A stretch of DNA of 64,000 bases, taken from contig OX365953.1 in the NCBI GenBank assembly GCA_947247005.1, positions 3,911,001 to 3,975,000 of the forward strand, written 5' to 3'. Below, piece after piece: positions 37,027 through 53,800 of this stretch (position 1 is its first letter; the number at the start of each line of letters is the position of its first letter). The notes beneath the pieces are model-generated. The model had not been told where the DNA came from. It saw only the letters and a list, made by a program, of their open reading frames with translations, and ran no database searches. A program made the position numbers and the translations under genes. This DNA comes from Spisula solida (Eukaryota > Mollusca > Bivalvia > Venerida > Mactridae).

Positions 37027-40000
37027 CTGAAAACGCGCTGTGCATGGGTACATATATGAGCAACAGACGTTTTGTTCATTTCCCATTATCAAAAAAAATC
37101 AGCAAAAAGACTTTTACACGGTGGGGAAACCACGTGACCAAAAGTGGTGCAGTGCACGATTTTCGACCCAAAACGGCGTCGACTCAGGTAGGTTTTTTCA
37201 CTCTAACTTCTTTGATACGCCATTGTTTTCACTCAGATATCGTGCATAAACCCCGCGAGTGAAAGCTCTTTCATTGGCTTAAAGGAACTTTGTACAATTA
37301 TACTTAGTTTTATCGTAATCCTTGCCCAACCGATTCCAATTTCGCGAAATGTTTAGGTAGCGTACACTTTTGTTCGCAATATATGCATCTAGCACAGCTA
37401 CCCAGGCAAATACTCTGCCAAATGATGGATTAAATGGAAGCCTGTAAATATTCTAAGTAGTGTGTGAAATATAAAATATGCCTCTTAAGAAACTTTGGAA
37501 ATATCATCATAAAAAGTGTTTGGTAACGTACACTTTGTTATTTTTCTGAAGGTAGCGTGCACGCGATCTTTCAGAAGGTAACGTGCACTTACAAATTATT
37601 TTTTCTTATGATCGAAACAAATACGTGCAAATACGTAGTTTTAAGTAAAATGTATTGTTAAAACCTATTCAGAGTAATTGTATTTGCCGGCCCTGTCGGC
37701 GACCTCTAGGAAGTCTGTAGTATCGGAAATGTTTACTCTCTACTTCAGCATAGCTTTTCATTGAAATTTAATAAGCACACGTTTCTTTCAGTGTTTACTT
37801 ACTTCTAAACCATTGCTATATCGGTTTAACAAAAGCCAATATATTAGATTTGGCTCTGATCATTGCATGATGCTTTCGATGACGATAGTTTCAAACAGTA
37901 TTTCCTACCTGCGTAAATAGTCTGAGATGAAAAATGGCAACTTGTTGATCAATGGATCATCTTGTTTAAAACATAACCGAACAACCACCAACCACATTAG
38001 TTACATGTATAATGTAAACATACAAATAAATCACCTGTTATATATTATCAATGGATTTGATATGAAGTATATGAGGGCTATATTAGTGTCTTTTTCGGTT
38101 TAGTGTTGCCTTCCCTGTCAGACTGTTCATGATCTTGTTTTCTATCGGTCGTTCCGTCCGTCCACTGTCATTATAACGAAAGTTCACAATTAGTGTCAAA
38201 CTTAGTTGTGCTTATCGATGGCTCGATATTCAAATAATTTAGTAATTTTATTAATTTAATATGCTTGTATTTGTCTGCATTATTGCTCTGTCGCTGTCAT
38301 CATTGACACCTCACAATACTCTGAAGTAATACTAGTATAACTGTATCAGGACATATCGGGTCATATTCATCACATTCATTGCCGGTGCTTGTTTTTATTT
38401 GCAGACAATGGGTCGTCCCAAGTACAGTCTGTCGTATAAGAAGCGGAAACAAGAGCATACATTCTAAAAACAGACCAAGTTCCACCATGACCAACAACTG
38501 TGGGAAAAACGTCCAGCATTCATTTGACAGTCAATGAAGGGCCATATTAAGAAGAACAAATGCTAGACAATTCATTCGGATAGAAATGCTATCTAATAAT
38601 GGAATCTTTGTGTACTATTGGAGACAGCCCGTCGTAACGAAAGTAAATTATTGCCACCATTTAGCTTAGGAATCGGCCTGGACAGATAAGAATTAAGCTT
38701 CGTTTTCAAAACCCATGCTGAAATGTCAAAAATTCAATTTTGAATAGTTGGTACCTACTGAAATGATCGGACGTTTCAATTGCCACATAAGTACTATTGA
38801 TTCCGTGTATGGATGCTGTTAATAATTATTATTGCAGTTATGTCATCATTTGTGTTTTGTTGTTGAACATGTGTTGTATTTATGACAATCAACCAATGGC
38901 CAAATTAACAGAATTCTGTGTTTGAAAGGCTCAGTCACACTCTGAATTAGTTATTTGAATGTATTGAGTATAGGTAAAGCTATACTTATATGCGTGAAGT
39001 GCGCTTCTGTGTTTGTATATCAAAATGGTTACTGTACTTTTGAAAATGTTTTTGTTCTTAGCTCTAACCAATTCACTCTAAGATTTCCATAAAAAAGAAA
39101 ACTTTTGGCTTCGAGTTCAATGTGTAAAAAGACAAGTATCTGTTTTAGTATTTCTTTTATATTTATTATCGTTTATTGTACATCATTGAAATATAAACCA
39201 ATTAAAGAGACCATTAATAACCATAGTCGAATCATAAACACGCAAATATAAAAAATAATATTCCCTCCATTAAATGAATTGATATCCTTCACAGACTCAT
39301 CTATATATTTACAATATGAATATCTTTTCTTTCAATAAATGTCCACAAGGGAGCTGTAATAAGATAATGTAATTCTTTTAGTTTTTCATGCACGAAGGAG
39401 ACATAACTTGCATAAGGGGGAGTGTCTCTAGGTCCGATGGTGGTAGCGTCTCTATGTCAGACGGCAGACGGAGGTAGTGTATCTATGTCAGACGGGGATA
39501 ATGTCTCTATGTCCGATGGAGGTAGTGCCTCTATGTCCGATGGAGGTAGTGTCTCTATGTCAGACGGAGGTAGTGTCTCTATGTCAGACGGGATAATGTT
39601 TCTATGTCAGACGGAGGTAGTGGCACATTTCAGACGGAGGTAGTGTCTCTATGTCAGACGGGGGTAATGTATCTATGTCCGATGGAGGTAGTGCCTCTAT
39701 GTCAGACGGAGGTAGTGTCTCTATGTCAGGCGGAGGTAGTGTCTCTAGGTAGTGCCTCTATGACAGACGGAGGTAGTGTCTCTATGTCAGACGGGGGTAG
39801 TGTCTCTATGTCAGACGGGGGTAGTGTCTCTATGTCAGACGGAGGTAGTGTCTCTATGTCAGACGGAGGTAGTGTCTATATGTCAGACGGGATAATGTTT
39901 CTATGTCAGACGGAGGTAGTGGCACTATGTACGACGGAGGTAGTGGCACTATGTCAGACGGAGGTAGTGGCACTATGTCAGACGGAGGTAGTGGCACTAT

Positions 40001-43000
40001 GTCAGACGGAGGTAGTGGCACATAGCTAAGCACACCTAATTGCTATTCAGATTATGCTATACAAGTGTTATCCGTATGCAATTTACAAGCATCGTGGTGT
40101 ATGCAATAATAGCATCAACAACCTGCTGTTGCATAGGACAAGCTGTATTTTGTTCTTTAAACAATTGTCTTACATGTATCTCAGAAATTAGAAGTGATTC
40201 AATCTCTGTACCAAGACGCTTTACATCACATTAAAATATTTATCTTTTGCCTGAGCAAGTCTGGATATTTTCAGCAGTGTGTTTGCCAATACAAATGGCT
40301 TGGAACTTATCTGGGTTAGCCTGCATGCGATTATCCTCAAACCACTTTTAGTTTCCATGGTTTTTTTATGCATGGTAAGTTGGTAACTGTTGAAAGAGAG
40401 TGAATTATTATCAGCGTGCCTAATTGTTTATTGTCCATTTATTAAGAAAGTAGAAAATGTCATTTATGAAGATATTAAAGATCAAAGGGCCTAAAATAGA
40501 GCATTGAGACCCCTTCCTAATATTCGCCCATGCACTGTAGGACTGGAGTCCCCCAAGTCTCAACTGCTGTTTGCGGTCTGAGGGATAATTTAACATGATA
40601 CTGGCTTATACTATCAGGTAGGAAGTCAAAAGCTCTGGACATGCACATAACTGTAGCAGCAACATACGCATGTCAGTCCAGGACACCCTTCCAATCCTCT
40701 ATCAATCTAATTCGGGTAGTTTGACAACCAAATTCAGGCCTAAATGCCGATAAGAAATTGTGGAAAATATTGGAACAATATTAGAGAGCTGGTCATTAAA
40801 ATCAATTGTTCAAATATCTTCGATATTATAGGTAAGTAGCTTACTAGTCTTTTATTCAACCTTTTTTGACCATCCTTTTTATAAATTGGGATAATCTGCT
40901 CCATTATGAGTCTATCTGGACAACGAGCCTTTTGGAAACTTTTGTTCATGAGATGGTCAATTTTAGCTGTACTATGTATGTCTTACACGTAATCACACTC
41001 CTAACGCAACACCTATATTTTTCATTATTTCTTAACTATTTATGATGCGATTTGGCGTATTATGAGATACATATATAACTAATGGATGTTATATGTATTT
41101 TTAAATGCTATTTTAAAATATGTGATTTTTCATTTTTAAGTTATACGAAAATAATATTTGAACAACATACGTTTTCGTACATGCAACCAGTAGAGTAACT
41201 ATTATAGAAGTTTTATCCCAAATTTTATGGCAGTTGCTCGGCTAGATATTTTTAATTGACACTTTAGTGATTTCGGAAATGTCGAAAACCAGGAGAGTTT
41301 ACAAAATACATCAACGTTTTTAATACGCTGTATCCAGTTTTCGCGATAATTTGTGTTTGAAAAATGTGTATATTTAAAGATGAGCCCATGCTCTTTTGCA
41401 TTAGCTAGTCTATATTCTTACGAAATAAATGCCAAAGAACCTTCCTCCAAAGTAGTTGGGATGCTTGCTAAACAAATATTAAAACTTGGATAAAATTTTG
41501 TGTGGCGCATTATATTACGTTTCACATACGCTATAGGTAGTATTCGCGAGTGTTTGTGTTTCAACATTTGGAATAAATGGCACATAAAATTTCAGCTATA
41601 GCTTTAATCGGCAAGCTTATTATAGTATAATATAGTAATAACTATACAGTAAATTCGCGAGTGTAAGCCATGAGAACATGCTGACACATCAATTTTAAGT
41701 TTTTCGTACTACTTCATCATGGTAGTCAGACCCTTTCAATACGTCTTATTTACACCGATTTCTAAACTTCCGCTCAAATGAAGAGTTGGGAATCATCTTA
41801 ATTAATATTAAGAACACATACGTTGTGTTGTTAGCTAAGTTTAAGATTTTTACCATTTTTGTATATATCTATTATTTTGAAAGTGCGCCAAACGAAACGT
41901 CACTTTTTGACAGTATGATATTATTGATGTTGACGACATAACGTCAAACATATGCGTTGTGTAGTTGAAGTTGAATAAATGAAACGCATTGTTTAGAACA
42001 CATTTGTTTTAGTTGTCTTCTTGTGGCATTCCATTTTTAGAACATCTTGTATATTTCAAAAGTCAAAGAACTAAAATCGACACAGTTACTCGCCCTTGCA
42101 TGACATGCAAAATGTCAGGTCGATCACATGACCTGACAGTCAGTTTTCGGTCGATTACGTATTCAAAAGGTTGGAACTGTCAAAATATCTGTTTCTGGGG
42201 AATGGGACTTTAGCATTGTAGGAAAAAGTGAGGTATTATAAAACTTCTAAAACAACCGGACACGGTACGATTAGGGAGACTGAATACAAGTGGGCCCAAA
42301 GGGACCTGGGTCGCTCACCTGTCGTAAGAGTACATGCAACCTGTAATTTGACCTAGTGACCTTATTCTTGTTTTGCTGATGATCTGTGGTAAGTTAATGT
42401 ATTAAACGTCGATCGATACTTTAACATGGGCGCAAGTAAACAACAAATAAAATACAAAAATGACTAAAAACTGCCCAGAGTCCTTATTCCCTAACTCTTA
42501 CCTGCATACGAATTGGAAAGAGTACGAATATCGCGAACAGATCAAAGTGGCGAAACACAAATTACTGACATGGTCTCGACTTTCGGAGGAAACAATGTAT
42601 GCAATAGCGCTGTGAAAAGCGTTATTCTAACGGTAAACCCAAAATATTTATTATCCCCCGCCGAAGGGGAATAGTAATAGTATGCGTCCGTCTGCCCGTT
42701 CCACATTTTGTCCGGAGCATAACTCTTAAACTATTTGACGTATTAACTTGAAACTTGGTATGTGACTAGATGGCAACTAGCAGAAGTGCAGTGACTATGA
42801 ACAATAACTCTATATGACCCAGTTTTGAAATAATCTCCCCTTGTTTAATTTTGAAATATTTTTTGTCCAGAGCATAACTGTAATGAAACTATTTAAGATA
42901 TTGATTGAAACTTTATATTTGAATTAGGACAAGTGCAGTGACCAAGACCCATACCTCTTATGTAGTCAAGTTTTGAAATCATCTCACTTTGTTTAAGTTT

Positions 43001-44850
43001 AGGGTAACTTTTTATCCTGAAATATTCCTGAGGGGCATGTCTTGGTATTTTTATGTGATGTTTTGTATTTAAAGCATGCAAGTTATACAGTTATATGGTG
43101 GAAAATGTTTTATCTTTCAAAAATATTTTGTTTAGATTATAGGAATTTTACATCGTTAAAGCATGAAATATGGGAGTGGGGGTCGTACAAAATGTTGTAT
43201 CTTGAGAATTTCATGGTGAACCTGTATTTTAATTGGTCTAAATATGTGCAAACCAATATAAAGAAAATGCTTAGGTACTTGATAGTGATATATGCCCATT
43301 GATTGGAGTTTTATTTAGGAATTTAGACATTACATTTTTTGTAGAATGAATAACACTCACAAAAGTTTACAACACTATGTTATATGAATATAACTATCTT
43401 AAATTGCATCTTCTGCTTGTCATTGACATATGGTAAATAATTTCATTTTAAAAATTAAATTTGATGATTTTATCGACATTTTTGTCAGTATAATCTTCAC
43501 ATTTTTTCGACGGAATGCAATTATGTGGGTGATCAATCAAAACATTTGTTGTGCCCCCACACTTATTTATAAGTGGGGGCATATAACATTGGTGCTGTCC
43601 GTACGTCCGTCCGTACGTAGCACAAATCTTGTGTGTTGAACTCCTCATAAACTACTGGGTAGAACTTCTTCAAACTTTCACAGATGAACAACCTCAATGT
43701 ATAGATGACCGTAAAGGAAGGATTTTTTACTATGTCAATTTTGACCAGAGTTATGGGCCTTTGTCACTTTTACTATATACCCTATAGTGAAAACCTTGTG
43801 TGTTGTACTTCTCTTAAACTACTGGGTGGAATTTCTTCTAATTTTCACAGATGAACAACCTCAATGTATAGATGACCTTAAATGGAATTTTCGCTGCGTA
43901 AATTTTGACGAAAGTAATTGCCCTTTGTTACTTTTACCATATACCCTATAGTGAAAAATCTTGTATGTTGAACTCCTCACAAACTGTTGGATAGAATTTC
44001 TTCAAACTTTCAAAGATTAATAATCTCAATGTATAGATGACTTTAAAGGATGGAATTTTCGTTGTGCAAATTTTTACCAGAATTGTTGCCCTTTGTTACT
44101 TTTACTATATGATGGACCTTTGATATTTTTTTTATTACAATTATTGTCCACAACGACACAAGGCTAAGAAATTATATTATATATAAATAAAAATATTATG
44201 ATTTAAAGAATCAAAAGTGAGAAAGAAAGAATTACGATTCGGCGGGGAAAATATATATATACACCATATAATAAACAATAATATTCTGCATTTCATTTCA
44301 GATTGATATGGAGTTCATCCACGCTGACGGGTTCTTCCTGGAAGACGTGAGGGTAGAGAGTGCGCGATATCTCATGTTTGCCACCCCTGAGCAGCTGGCA
44401 CATCTCGTGAGAGCGCGTCGGTGGTTCATCGATGGGACATTTAAGGTAGTCAGTAGTCCCCTCTACCAACTGATGTCTGTACATGCCTTCGTAAAGAAGG
44501 ACGAAGATATCAAGCAGGTTCCACTGCTATTTGTACTCATGTCGAGACGTCAGAAGAGGGATTACGTTGCTGTAAGTATACAATATGCATACATCGAACA
44601 TCATTAGTATACATTTATTCTATAAAAATAAGTATTTCTAAGAATTACAATTAATAACATGTTCACAATATTAAAGTTTTAATAAAATATTTATTATAAC
44701 TTACATCCTATTAAAAAAATATTCAAGTGACTTTTCTTATTTTTCTCTGTTTCAGATCTTTGAAGCTTTGTTACCAAGACTACAACCGGATACCCCTCAA
44801 GTAGAGTGGTTCATGTTGGATTACGAAGCTAGTAAGTATCTGTTATTATT

Positions 44851-44891
<41 letters not shown>

Positions 44892-47800
44892 AGAAGCCTT
44901 CTGGGCGAAACGTTGTAGTCTAATGAATATACATTAAATGTTATTCGTGTTTGGTGGTTTCTCTCTATCTTCGATATATTATTATTCATAAGCAATACAT
45001 AAACGCTATAAACGCATGAATAAATACGAATTACTGACATATGTGTCAAAATATTCAACGAAACAGGACTGATTTTAGTTGAAAACAATACTCTTATACA
45101 TGTAGCTTACAAATGCGAAAACTAACATATGTGTCAAATTTTGAACAAACAAAATATTTAACGAGACAGGACTGATTTTATTTGAAAATAATACTCTAAA
45201 ACATGTAGCTTACAAATACGAATACTAACATAATTATGTGTCAAATTTTGTTATATTGTTTGATTTGGATATTTTCAGCTGCGTGGCAAGCTATCAAGAG
45301 AAGTCTTCCAACGAGCGTTGATCCGTGGGTGTGTGTTTCATTGGACACAACGGATCTACCGGATGGTGATACAACAGGGACTAAGTACCAGCTACTCCGA
45401 AGGTGGTGACCTTCATTCATTTGTGAGGAAGTTGCTGGCTCTCCCTTTCCTGCCAGCGGAGCACATCCCAGGTGCGTTCCATGGCTTGAGAGGGTTGAGT
45501 CAGCAAGGACCTGAGTGCCCTGAGTTGGAGAGAGTATTGGATTATGTTAATTCAACCTGGGTACATGGATGAATCTGGACTCCGGAAAACTGGTCCGTAT
45601 TTCGGGAGACCGTGAGAACGAACAATGATGTGGAAGGCTGGCACCGGGGGATCAACAGCAGAGCGAACGGGAATAAGCTGCCATTCTATGTTCTTGTGCC
45701 GCTTTTAAGGACGGAAGCTGCTAATGTGGAGATTACAATCCGTCTTGTATCGGAAAACCTACTGACAAGGAACCAACGGACCATGTACAAGCATGTACAT
45801 GGGCGACTGTTTGACATGTGGGACAAGTACGAGGACGACGATGACTATTCTACCTCTAGGCTCTTGAGGGAAAGTAGTCAGTTACTTGGACTGGGACCAA
45901 TACCGACCACTGTCAACGACCATGGTGACGACGATGACCAGTAAGTAACATTCATGACATGACAACAAGGTTTACGATACAAAGTTAGATAGTTATTACA
46001 GCAAATGTCTGCGTCCTTATTAGCGTTACATTGACATATAAATATTGTGTAAATAATATATGTACTATATCTGTGATATGTACCCTGTGGTGTCTGTCTG
46101 TCCACGGGTCCGATTACATAGTTGATACCAAGCCTAACTGAGCTTATTGTCAATATTATATATCAAATATAAATGAATGTATGTATTTGTTGCAGGTATT
46201 CAAATGTCATTGTTCTTGTGTTTTTAACTGTTCGTGTCACATTAGTGTTTCGTTATTATTTAAAAATATGGTTCGTGTGATCATTATTGTGTTTTGTAAA
46301 TTATATAAAAATGTGTTTCATGCTTTCATTGTTATTGATGTTGGTTAGTATAATAAAATGTCGCTAAATAAATATGATAAATACACTCCGCAAAAAAATT
46401 TAAGGACCACTATTTCAAACCTATATTTTTTAATTATTCAGATATTGATATTTTATCTATTCAGAATTTAGTACTAGTATATTTAAAGTATTGGGAAAAT
46501 GTACAACACACTATATATTGCGTAATTACACGGATAAACTGTGGATTTTGCTTTTGAGCGGGTATCGCTGCAAAACGCTGTGTTCCTGTCTATTCATTGT
46601 AACTGTCAGTTTCTTAACGTTACTCGTTCAATTCATTTTCGGGTTAAGTTTGGGTAATTTTGTACTTTTATAGTGAGTATACGGCATAAACGCACCTGAG
46701 GAGACATTTACCAGTTGGTGACGTGGAACAAATTAATGAAATGCTATTGGTGGGACACATTCAACGTCACGTTGGACGTCAGTGTAACGTCAGTCATACC
46801 GTGGTCGATCCTGCCGGGTATAGGTACCTGGATACTTGGTCTGTTGTTGAGCGCATAGGAAGAGCCCGTTAGAGTAAAACAACGGATTGTAATGACCTAT
46901 ATATTGTCAACATTGCTAAACATGGGCGGTTCGATCCGCTAAAACGTCGACTTCTTACATCCGGCATGCATCTGAGGTTAGCAACTGTGAATGAGCTCTT
47001 AGAAACAGACTTCATGCTGCAAACAAGCATGCTCGCATTCCTGCTTTTCTTCCACCATTGACCCCAGAACACATGATGTTTACACTGACATTTTCTCTGG
47101 AACCCCGAAACATCCCGTTAACCAGACTCCTGTCTGTTCTGTTCTTTGAGGAATCAATGTTCTGTGTAGACTTTAATGGTGGCAAAAGAAGTGTGTTGCG
47201 ACAGAAAAACGAAATATGTTTGTACTTTTGTATCCAGAAACACGACAGGTTTGATGGTTCGTCAGTGCTAGTTTGTGGCAGGGTCTATGGTGAATCTACA
47301 GACCCGTGCGTCACCCAAACGGTGAAGATCAGTGGATGTTACCTACCACGATGCTGTTGAAAATTAATGTGTACGACCTACTGTAATGCTAGAGGTCAAT
47401 ACTTTGTGCTAATGGACTTTAACACCCGGTCGGACAGTGAACGTGTGGTCACGGAGTACTTCAAACGCGAGCGTATAGTGCGTTTGGACTGGCCTGCTTG
47501 GTCTCCTGACATGAATCCGATACAGCATGCATGTGACAAACTCCGATGGCAGTTAAGTGCACGACTTGTCAAACCGCAGACCCAGTGGGAACTGACACTT
47601 GCACTCACAGAGGAGAGGACAAAAACCCCTCGTCATGCAATCAGAACGTTGATTAGCAATTTAAAACTGAGGTGTAGGGTTCTTATGGGAGCTCGAACGG
47701 GTCATATGTGGTATTGGCGTTAGTTATGGCATTGCATTTTATGTGTTTCGACACTGATTGAAAAACATCATACCCCACCGACCACTATGCGAACGTTGAC

Positions 47801-50800
47801 ATTTTGGTAGCGACATCACTTCTTGACTTAGCACGTGTTTACTACTGTCATTTGCCATTGCCCTCGTTTACATTTGTCAATTTGACATATTGAACATTTG
47901 ATATCATTTATTGTTTAGTTGTTAGTAATGTCAGTGATGGAATATTAACCCTTGCATTTTGTGGTCCTTAAATTTTTTTTGAGGAGTATACATTTATAAG
48001 TTTTCTATCTATTCGTGTCACATTTGTGTTTCGTAATTATTAAAAACTATGTTTCGTGTTATCATTATTATTGTGTTTTGTAAATTATATAAAAATGTGT
48101 TGCATGCTTTCATTGTTATTGATGTTAATTAGTATAATAAAATGTCGCTAAATAAAAATGACAAATAAATTTATACGTTTGTTATTGATTCCATAAAGTA
48201 TCTAGTTAAAAGATACAGTTTTTAGAAGATATCCTAAATATACATATTACTGACGGTTATGTATCTTCTTTTACACTAAACTCACACACATGCCGAATAT
48301 GGCATGTTATGATACGAATAAAGTGCATATATGTAGTATTTTGGTTAAAAAAATAATTCTTTATATATCTACTATTTCTTTACACCACGGATATACACAG
48401 AATGTATTCTTTGTTTACACATATTCACCTATTCAAAGTATAGGTTATCGATCATATATTAGATTAATTCGTTTATTATTCTAATATGTGATCTATAACC
48501 GGCTTATAGTTTACCCGCCCACTTTTTGGTGTCATTTCCAATGCTTTTGTTTGCAAACAATAGCATGCCCATTAATGGAGTAATGATGGTAAAATAAGGC
48601 AAGATTGTATGAACGAGGGATGATCAACAAATTCGCGGGAATATGCTTTGAAATCTTTATAACGTGACCAACACTTAAAATAATTGGTCATATAAAAGAT
48701 TGAGGTGTTACAAATACACGATGTACATAGCTATAAAACATTAAACTCGAGGTAAAATTTGGTCAAAACAACATAGAAACTGTAACTTTAAAAAGTAGCT
48801 GTACAACCAGATACACTTTATAGACCTGTAAACCGAAACTCATTTTTTCCTTTACAACTTACATGTAAATTATAAGAATTAGCTATTGGAGATCATTAGT
48901 ATTGATAACGTAATTTGTTATTGACGTCGTATAGTCTATTTGCATGTCGACATTTATTTCACGCGGCTACATATGACAGCATAAATATACCAAACATACA
49001 CCTGTTTGGTTTGCTATTACATACACCGGTTGTTGTTGCTTTGTGCAATATTACCATTAGTATGTTATGACGCTTCAATCGCAACCACACTTCATCGCCG
49101 ATTTCTGTATCGCACTAATTTTCTGACGACTTCGAAGCAAATAGTTCTAAAACGGAATTGTGACATTAAAACTTGTTTTTGAAATCATGAATGTAGTATT
49201 CATAACCCAGCCTTTAAAAAATTACAAATGCACGAATGATACGGCATCGTTTGCTACGTCCAACGTTGGAAAATATGAAAATTTGGGCCGCATAATGTCA
49301 AAGAATACGGGAGAATGTATAATCTTTGATAATGTCGAGTGATGTTGCCATAGGAAATCGCATTCGTTCCGACTTTGGTTAACATTGATGATCAGCGGTG
49401 AATCAACTTGAAATACATTTATTTTCATGTATAGAAAATTTCATTCACTTACAATGACAAATAAAGAAATTAGGGATTTTTTCCTTGTATTTGTTGATCA
49501 CCCCTCGTATTGCTGATATAGGAATAACTGTACCATTTAGAGGGAAGGCGGATCTAGTTTTCCATTTGTGGACACAGCAAAATTGTCCTAATAAATGGAT
49601 TTACTTCATGAACCACTTACTAGATATTGTGCCCATTGCACTAATAAATGAATAAGTGGTCCAAAAATTTGAAAAACCCTGGCTTTTGATTGGACAAAGA
49701 AGTAGGGTAAAATATAACATACATATATGTACAACTAGATCGAACACATACTGACATAGACGGTTATTTATCTGCTTTCTCACAAAACTCATACAAATAC
49801 CAAAATTAGAGTGTATATAATTATGCATCCTATAATTCAGTTAAAAACCGTATGATTTCTTTACAAATTTCACCTAATTACTCAAACCTAGGTCAATAAT
49901 AGATGTTTATAACACCTAATTATCGAGTGTCCCAGTCAATACAATATACACTATAATTCATATGTGGTACGCTTAGTCTGAAAATGGTACGCTTGTGTAG
50001 TGGTACGCTAATGCAGTGGTACGCTTAGTCCTGCATCCCTGTTTAAGGCCTGTCCGAACCGTGTTGATAAAGATTGAACCAAATTTACCTCATTCACATT
50101 GGTGTCCAATAGCGGGGAAAATGTTTCACGTATATTTATTTAATAATATTATGTAAAATTATGCATGTATATATTTTATTATTTTGTAGCATCTGACCAT
50201 AAGAAAGGCGAAGCAATTGAAACAATAGTGAGACTGCAAGAAGCATTCATTACCGAGACGTTGATTTCAATTTTTCCTGAAGCATACCAATAGAGTATGA
50301 AGAATATAGCCACCAACCCCATGTTCCACATCCTAGAGGAATCTAGTGAAGCCAAAGAGGAACATTATGTGAAAGAAACAACGAACCTAAAGATAATATC
50401 CATTCTCTTATGCACACAATATTCCAATACAACAGTGCAGCATCCTGTAGTGAAAGGGAGAAGGTCTTCATGAAATTACATTAGTAATTGAACTAGTGAC
50501 GAAATCATCTTAAACCTAACAAGTAAAGTGAGATTATCTGTGTCGGACACCACCAGTGACTCGGAAATCAATGGCTTTCTGCAGTCATTGTTGTTAGATT
50601 TAGTAGGAGAAGTATTCAGGGGTCTTGTTCTGCTTGCCAAGAAAGCATCTGAAGTTCAAAGTGAGACAACAAGGAACAACGGGATATATAATAAGGGCAC
50701 TGCAGAAGAAGTACGGCAAGTTAAAATACAGGAAACAAAGAAAAATAGATTGGAAGTTCTGCATAACCTTGTACATTAAGAAAACCTTCACAAGAAAGTT

Positions 50801-53800
50801 TTCAGCAAAGATAGATTATAAGAACCGGGGGGGACTTAGAAAACCATGTGATGAGTTTTTTTCATGGTTCAAGAGTTTGAAAAGATTTTGAGGAAGAATG
50901 TTGATACCAACAACTTGAATTCAAAATTCCTAATGAAAAGTGAATTACATTTGCTCTTGTTAGACTCATTTAAGTGCAGCACTTTTTCCTTACTCAGATA
51001 GTGATAACAGCAGTTATATATCATATTTGGAAGACGATCTTAATTTACTTTTGACTGCACGGGGCTTTTCTGTGGCAAAGTTGGTCAACAAAAGAACCGA
51101 AAATAATGCACAAGTAAAAAATCTTCACAGAGTCTCCGAGACGCTCTTAAGAATGTGAACATTAGCTAATGTAGTGATATGAATCATAAACCGGGTACTA
51201 GGATGAGCATGAACAAGAATGGTTCTATTCTTCCTGTTACTGGAGAGGATGTTGATATGTGCATGTTGTATTGTCAGAGTAAATCTTGAATGTAAATATA
51301 TGCATTAGACATAAAGATTAAAATGTGTTGTGTTGCCTGGAATATTTCCTATGAAACTGTTTGCATTTCTTAAATCTATAATATTCGAAAGGTCACAAAC
51401 AATCTAAGTAACGTAGTTTTTTGGTGTGCAGAATTCAAGCCCTTTCTCATTCAACACTGGTATTAAAGTTAACAGGTACATTTTAATTATTTTTGCAGTC
51501 TCCGAGTATAGAATTTTAAACTACGTGTCCGAATAGTTTTTGTGTGGCGTTTACGCCACACAATGATATTACCACTTTTCAGCTTACGACCAATTTAACG
51601 CATTAGGCCTCGGCAAATAAATAGTTCTATGATTTGAACAATATTACAAGCATGCAACACAGGTTACACGTATCATTGGACCTGATTTGTCTACATTACC
51701 AACATTTACTTATATTTAGACCAACAATTTTATCAGACTTTTATTTTAAGATGATTTTTATAGCAAATCATTCCGCAACGGACTATATTTTTACTACCAA
51801 CGAATGTTCTCACTGGTGGCGGGAATCTAATAGTTCCCACGGTTTTCAATCGTATACTGTAACGTATGTAAATCACTCCGCCGCTGCACATTGCAGACGA
51901 TGACCTAATTATGTTGTATACAAACATTGATGCTATATATAGCTGGTGGGGGGAACTGAAATAGTTCTACGTACATATCGATCGGCCGATTAACGATGTT
52001 ATCGCGGTAAGCGTTAAACGCACTAGTCAATTTCTACCGTGCTTTATATAAGACCTCATAATTTTCGTATCTATTATCCGATTTTGAATATTTAAAGCTT
52101 GTAATGAAGCAGAGATATATGTCTCTCTTTTAGACAACATTCAACACGATACCCTAATTAGTTAATCCACGGCGACGAGTAAGAATCCGTTCCGCGTAAA
52201 AGTAAGTTTAAAATATCCCGTTTTATACCAAATAAACTGTCGAAAATCATCAATTATTAATTTAATATTCGATCGATTTTGTTCGTTAAAGCTTGTTTTA
52301 AAAGCTAATACTTAAACGTTTTATAAAATGTAAAACTTGTCTTTAAAGCATTAATCGGCCGATCGATATGTGGGAGCGACGCCAAGTTTACCCCTTTTAC
52401 ATACGTTAATATAGAGTGTCATTTAATTAACATGCGTGGTCATACGGAGAATAAACAGTCAGTTATCTTGACACTGGTCGAATTCTCCAAGTCGTTAAAA
52501 ATGGTATTTGTAAATATCCCTTCATTGATGCTCAGCAGTTACTTAAGTAAGTTCCAGGTAACTGCTGGTTCTCTTGGTGTCTTTAGCAGCACAAATGTTT
52601 GAGTAAGGGTGGGCTTATCAGAACTGTGACATAAAATTATGATACAACCTGGATTCGATATTGGATTTAATGGCATCAGTACGCCACACATTAGTACTTT
52701 CAGTGCTTTGATTCTATATACCGGCGGTACTCTATGCATAATTACTGCAGAAGTTACTTGCCCGAATCAACAATTGCTAGTCCAAGAGCTAATTTCGCCG
52801 ACTGATTTTGTTATTCCAGGGTCACATAAGACACAGTTAAATGGAAAAGATAAAGAATCATTATTCAAGGTGACAAATCAGTAGATATTCTTTATACATC
52901 TATGCATCAACATTACCCAGTATTCAATGGGATGTTGGATTGTTCCCTCGTGTATATATGTATATCCTGGCTTGATTTAAAGAGTCAAATGTGGCGTTAT
53001 AGAAATTTCAGGGGTCAAAACCCCTACACTTAGTGAATGAAACCCCTAGTGTTAAAGCTGCTAGTTTCAAAGGACTAAAACTTCTCAGTAAGTTACGAGA
53101 AAGAACTTCAAAGTTGAGAAACTTGCTAACACTAGACTAGAACCAGAATAACACCAATAAATGTGCAGTGCGGAATGCCATAAATACCACATCAAAAGAA
53201 CAGTTGAATGTCAAACAATGAGCATTTTTGCATTTACGATTATCTCAGTAGCCTCTAAAATTCCATGAAACAGGATGAAATCTAGATTTTTCTTGAAAAC
53301 AGCCTTGTTGCAATCACAGTACTAATCATGCAGTAATAAAAACCAAACTTTAATGAATTTGGTTCAAAAATGACAGTTTAATAAAAAAAAATTCAAAAGC
53401 TACTAAAAATTAGCACTTACATTCAGGGATAAAATAAACGCACATTTTTTTCGGGGGCCTAATTTTCTAAGTAAGTTTGATATATCTTTTTATTAAAAGT
53501 ATTTATGCTACACGGGTTAAAAACTTGACTCCTGTACATTTTTGCACACAATTATTTTTATTCTAAAACCGATTTGACCGGAAGTGGATAAAACCTATAG
53601 TTTGCACGTGGCGCTCGTGCGAAATCGAAAAGCGGAACGTTTGTATTGGCGAATAGTAGATTATCGATAACTCTTTTAAAAACTCATCAAAAACCATGCA
53701 AAGTACGTTAAAACGTGCAATATTTGCCAGAAAACATTCGGTCGGAAGAAACTGGAATACTTCGAATGTGAATGTGTCATGCTGTTGACGCCAGGACATT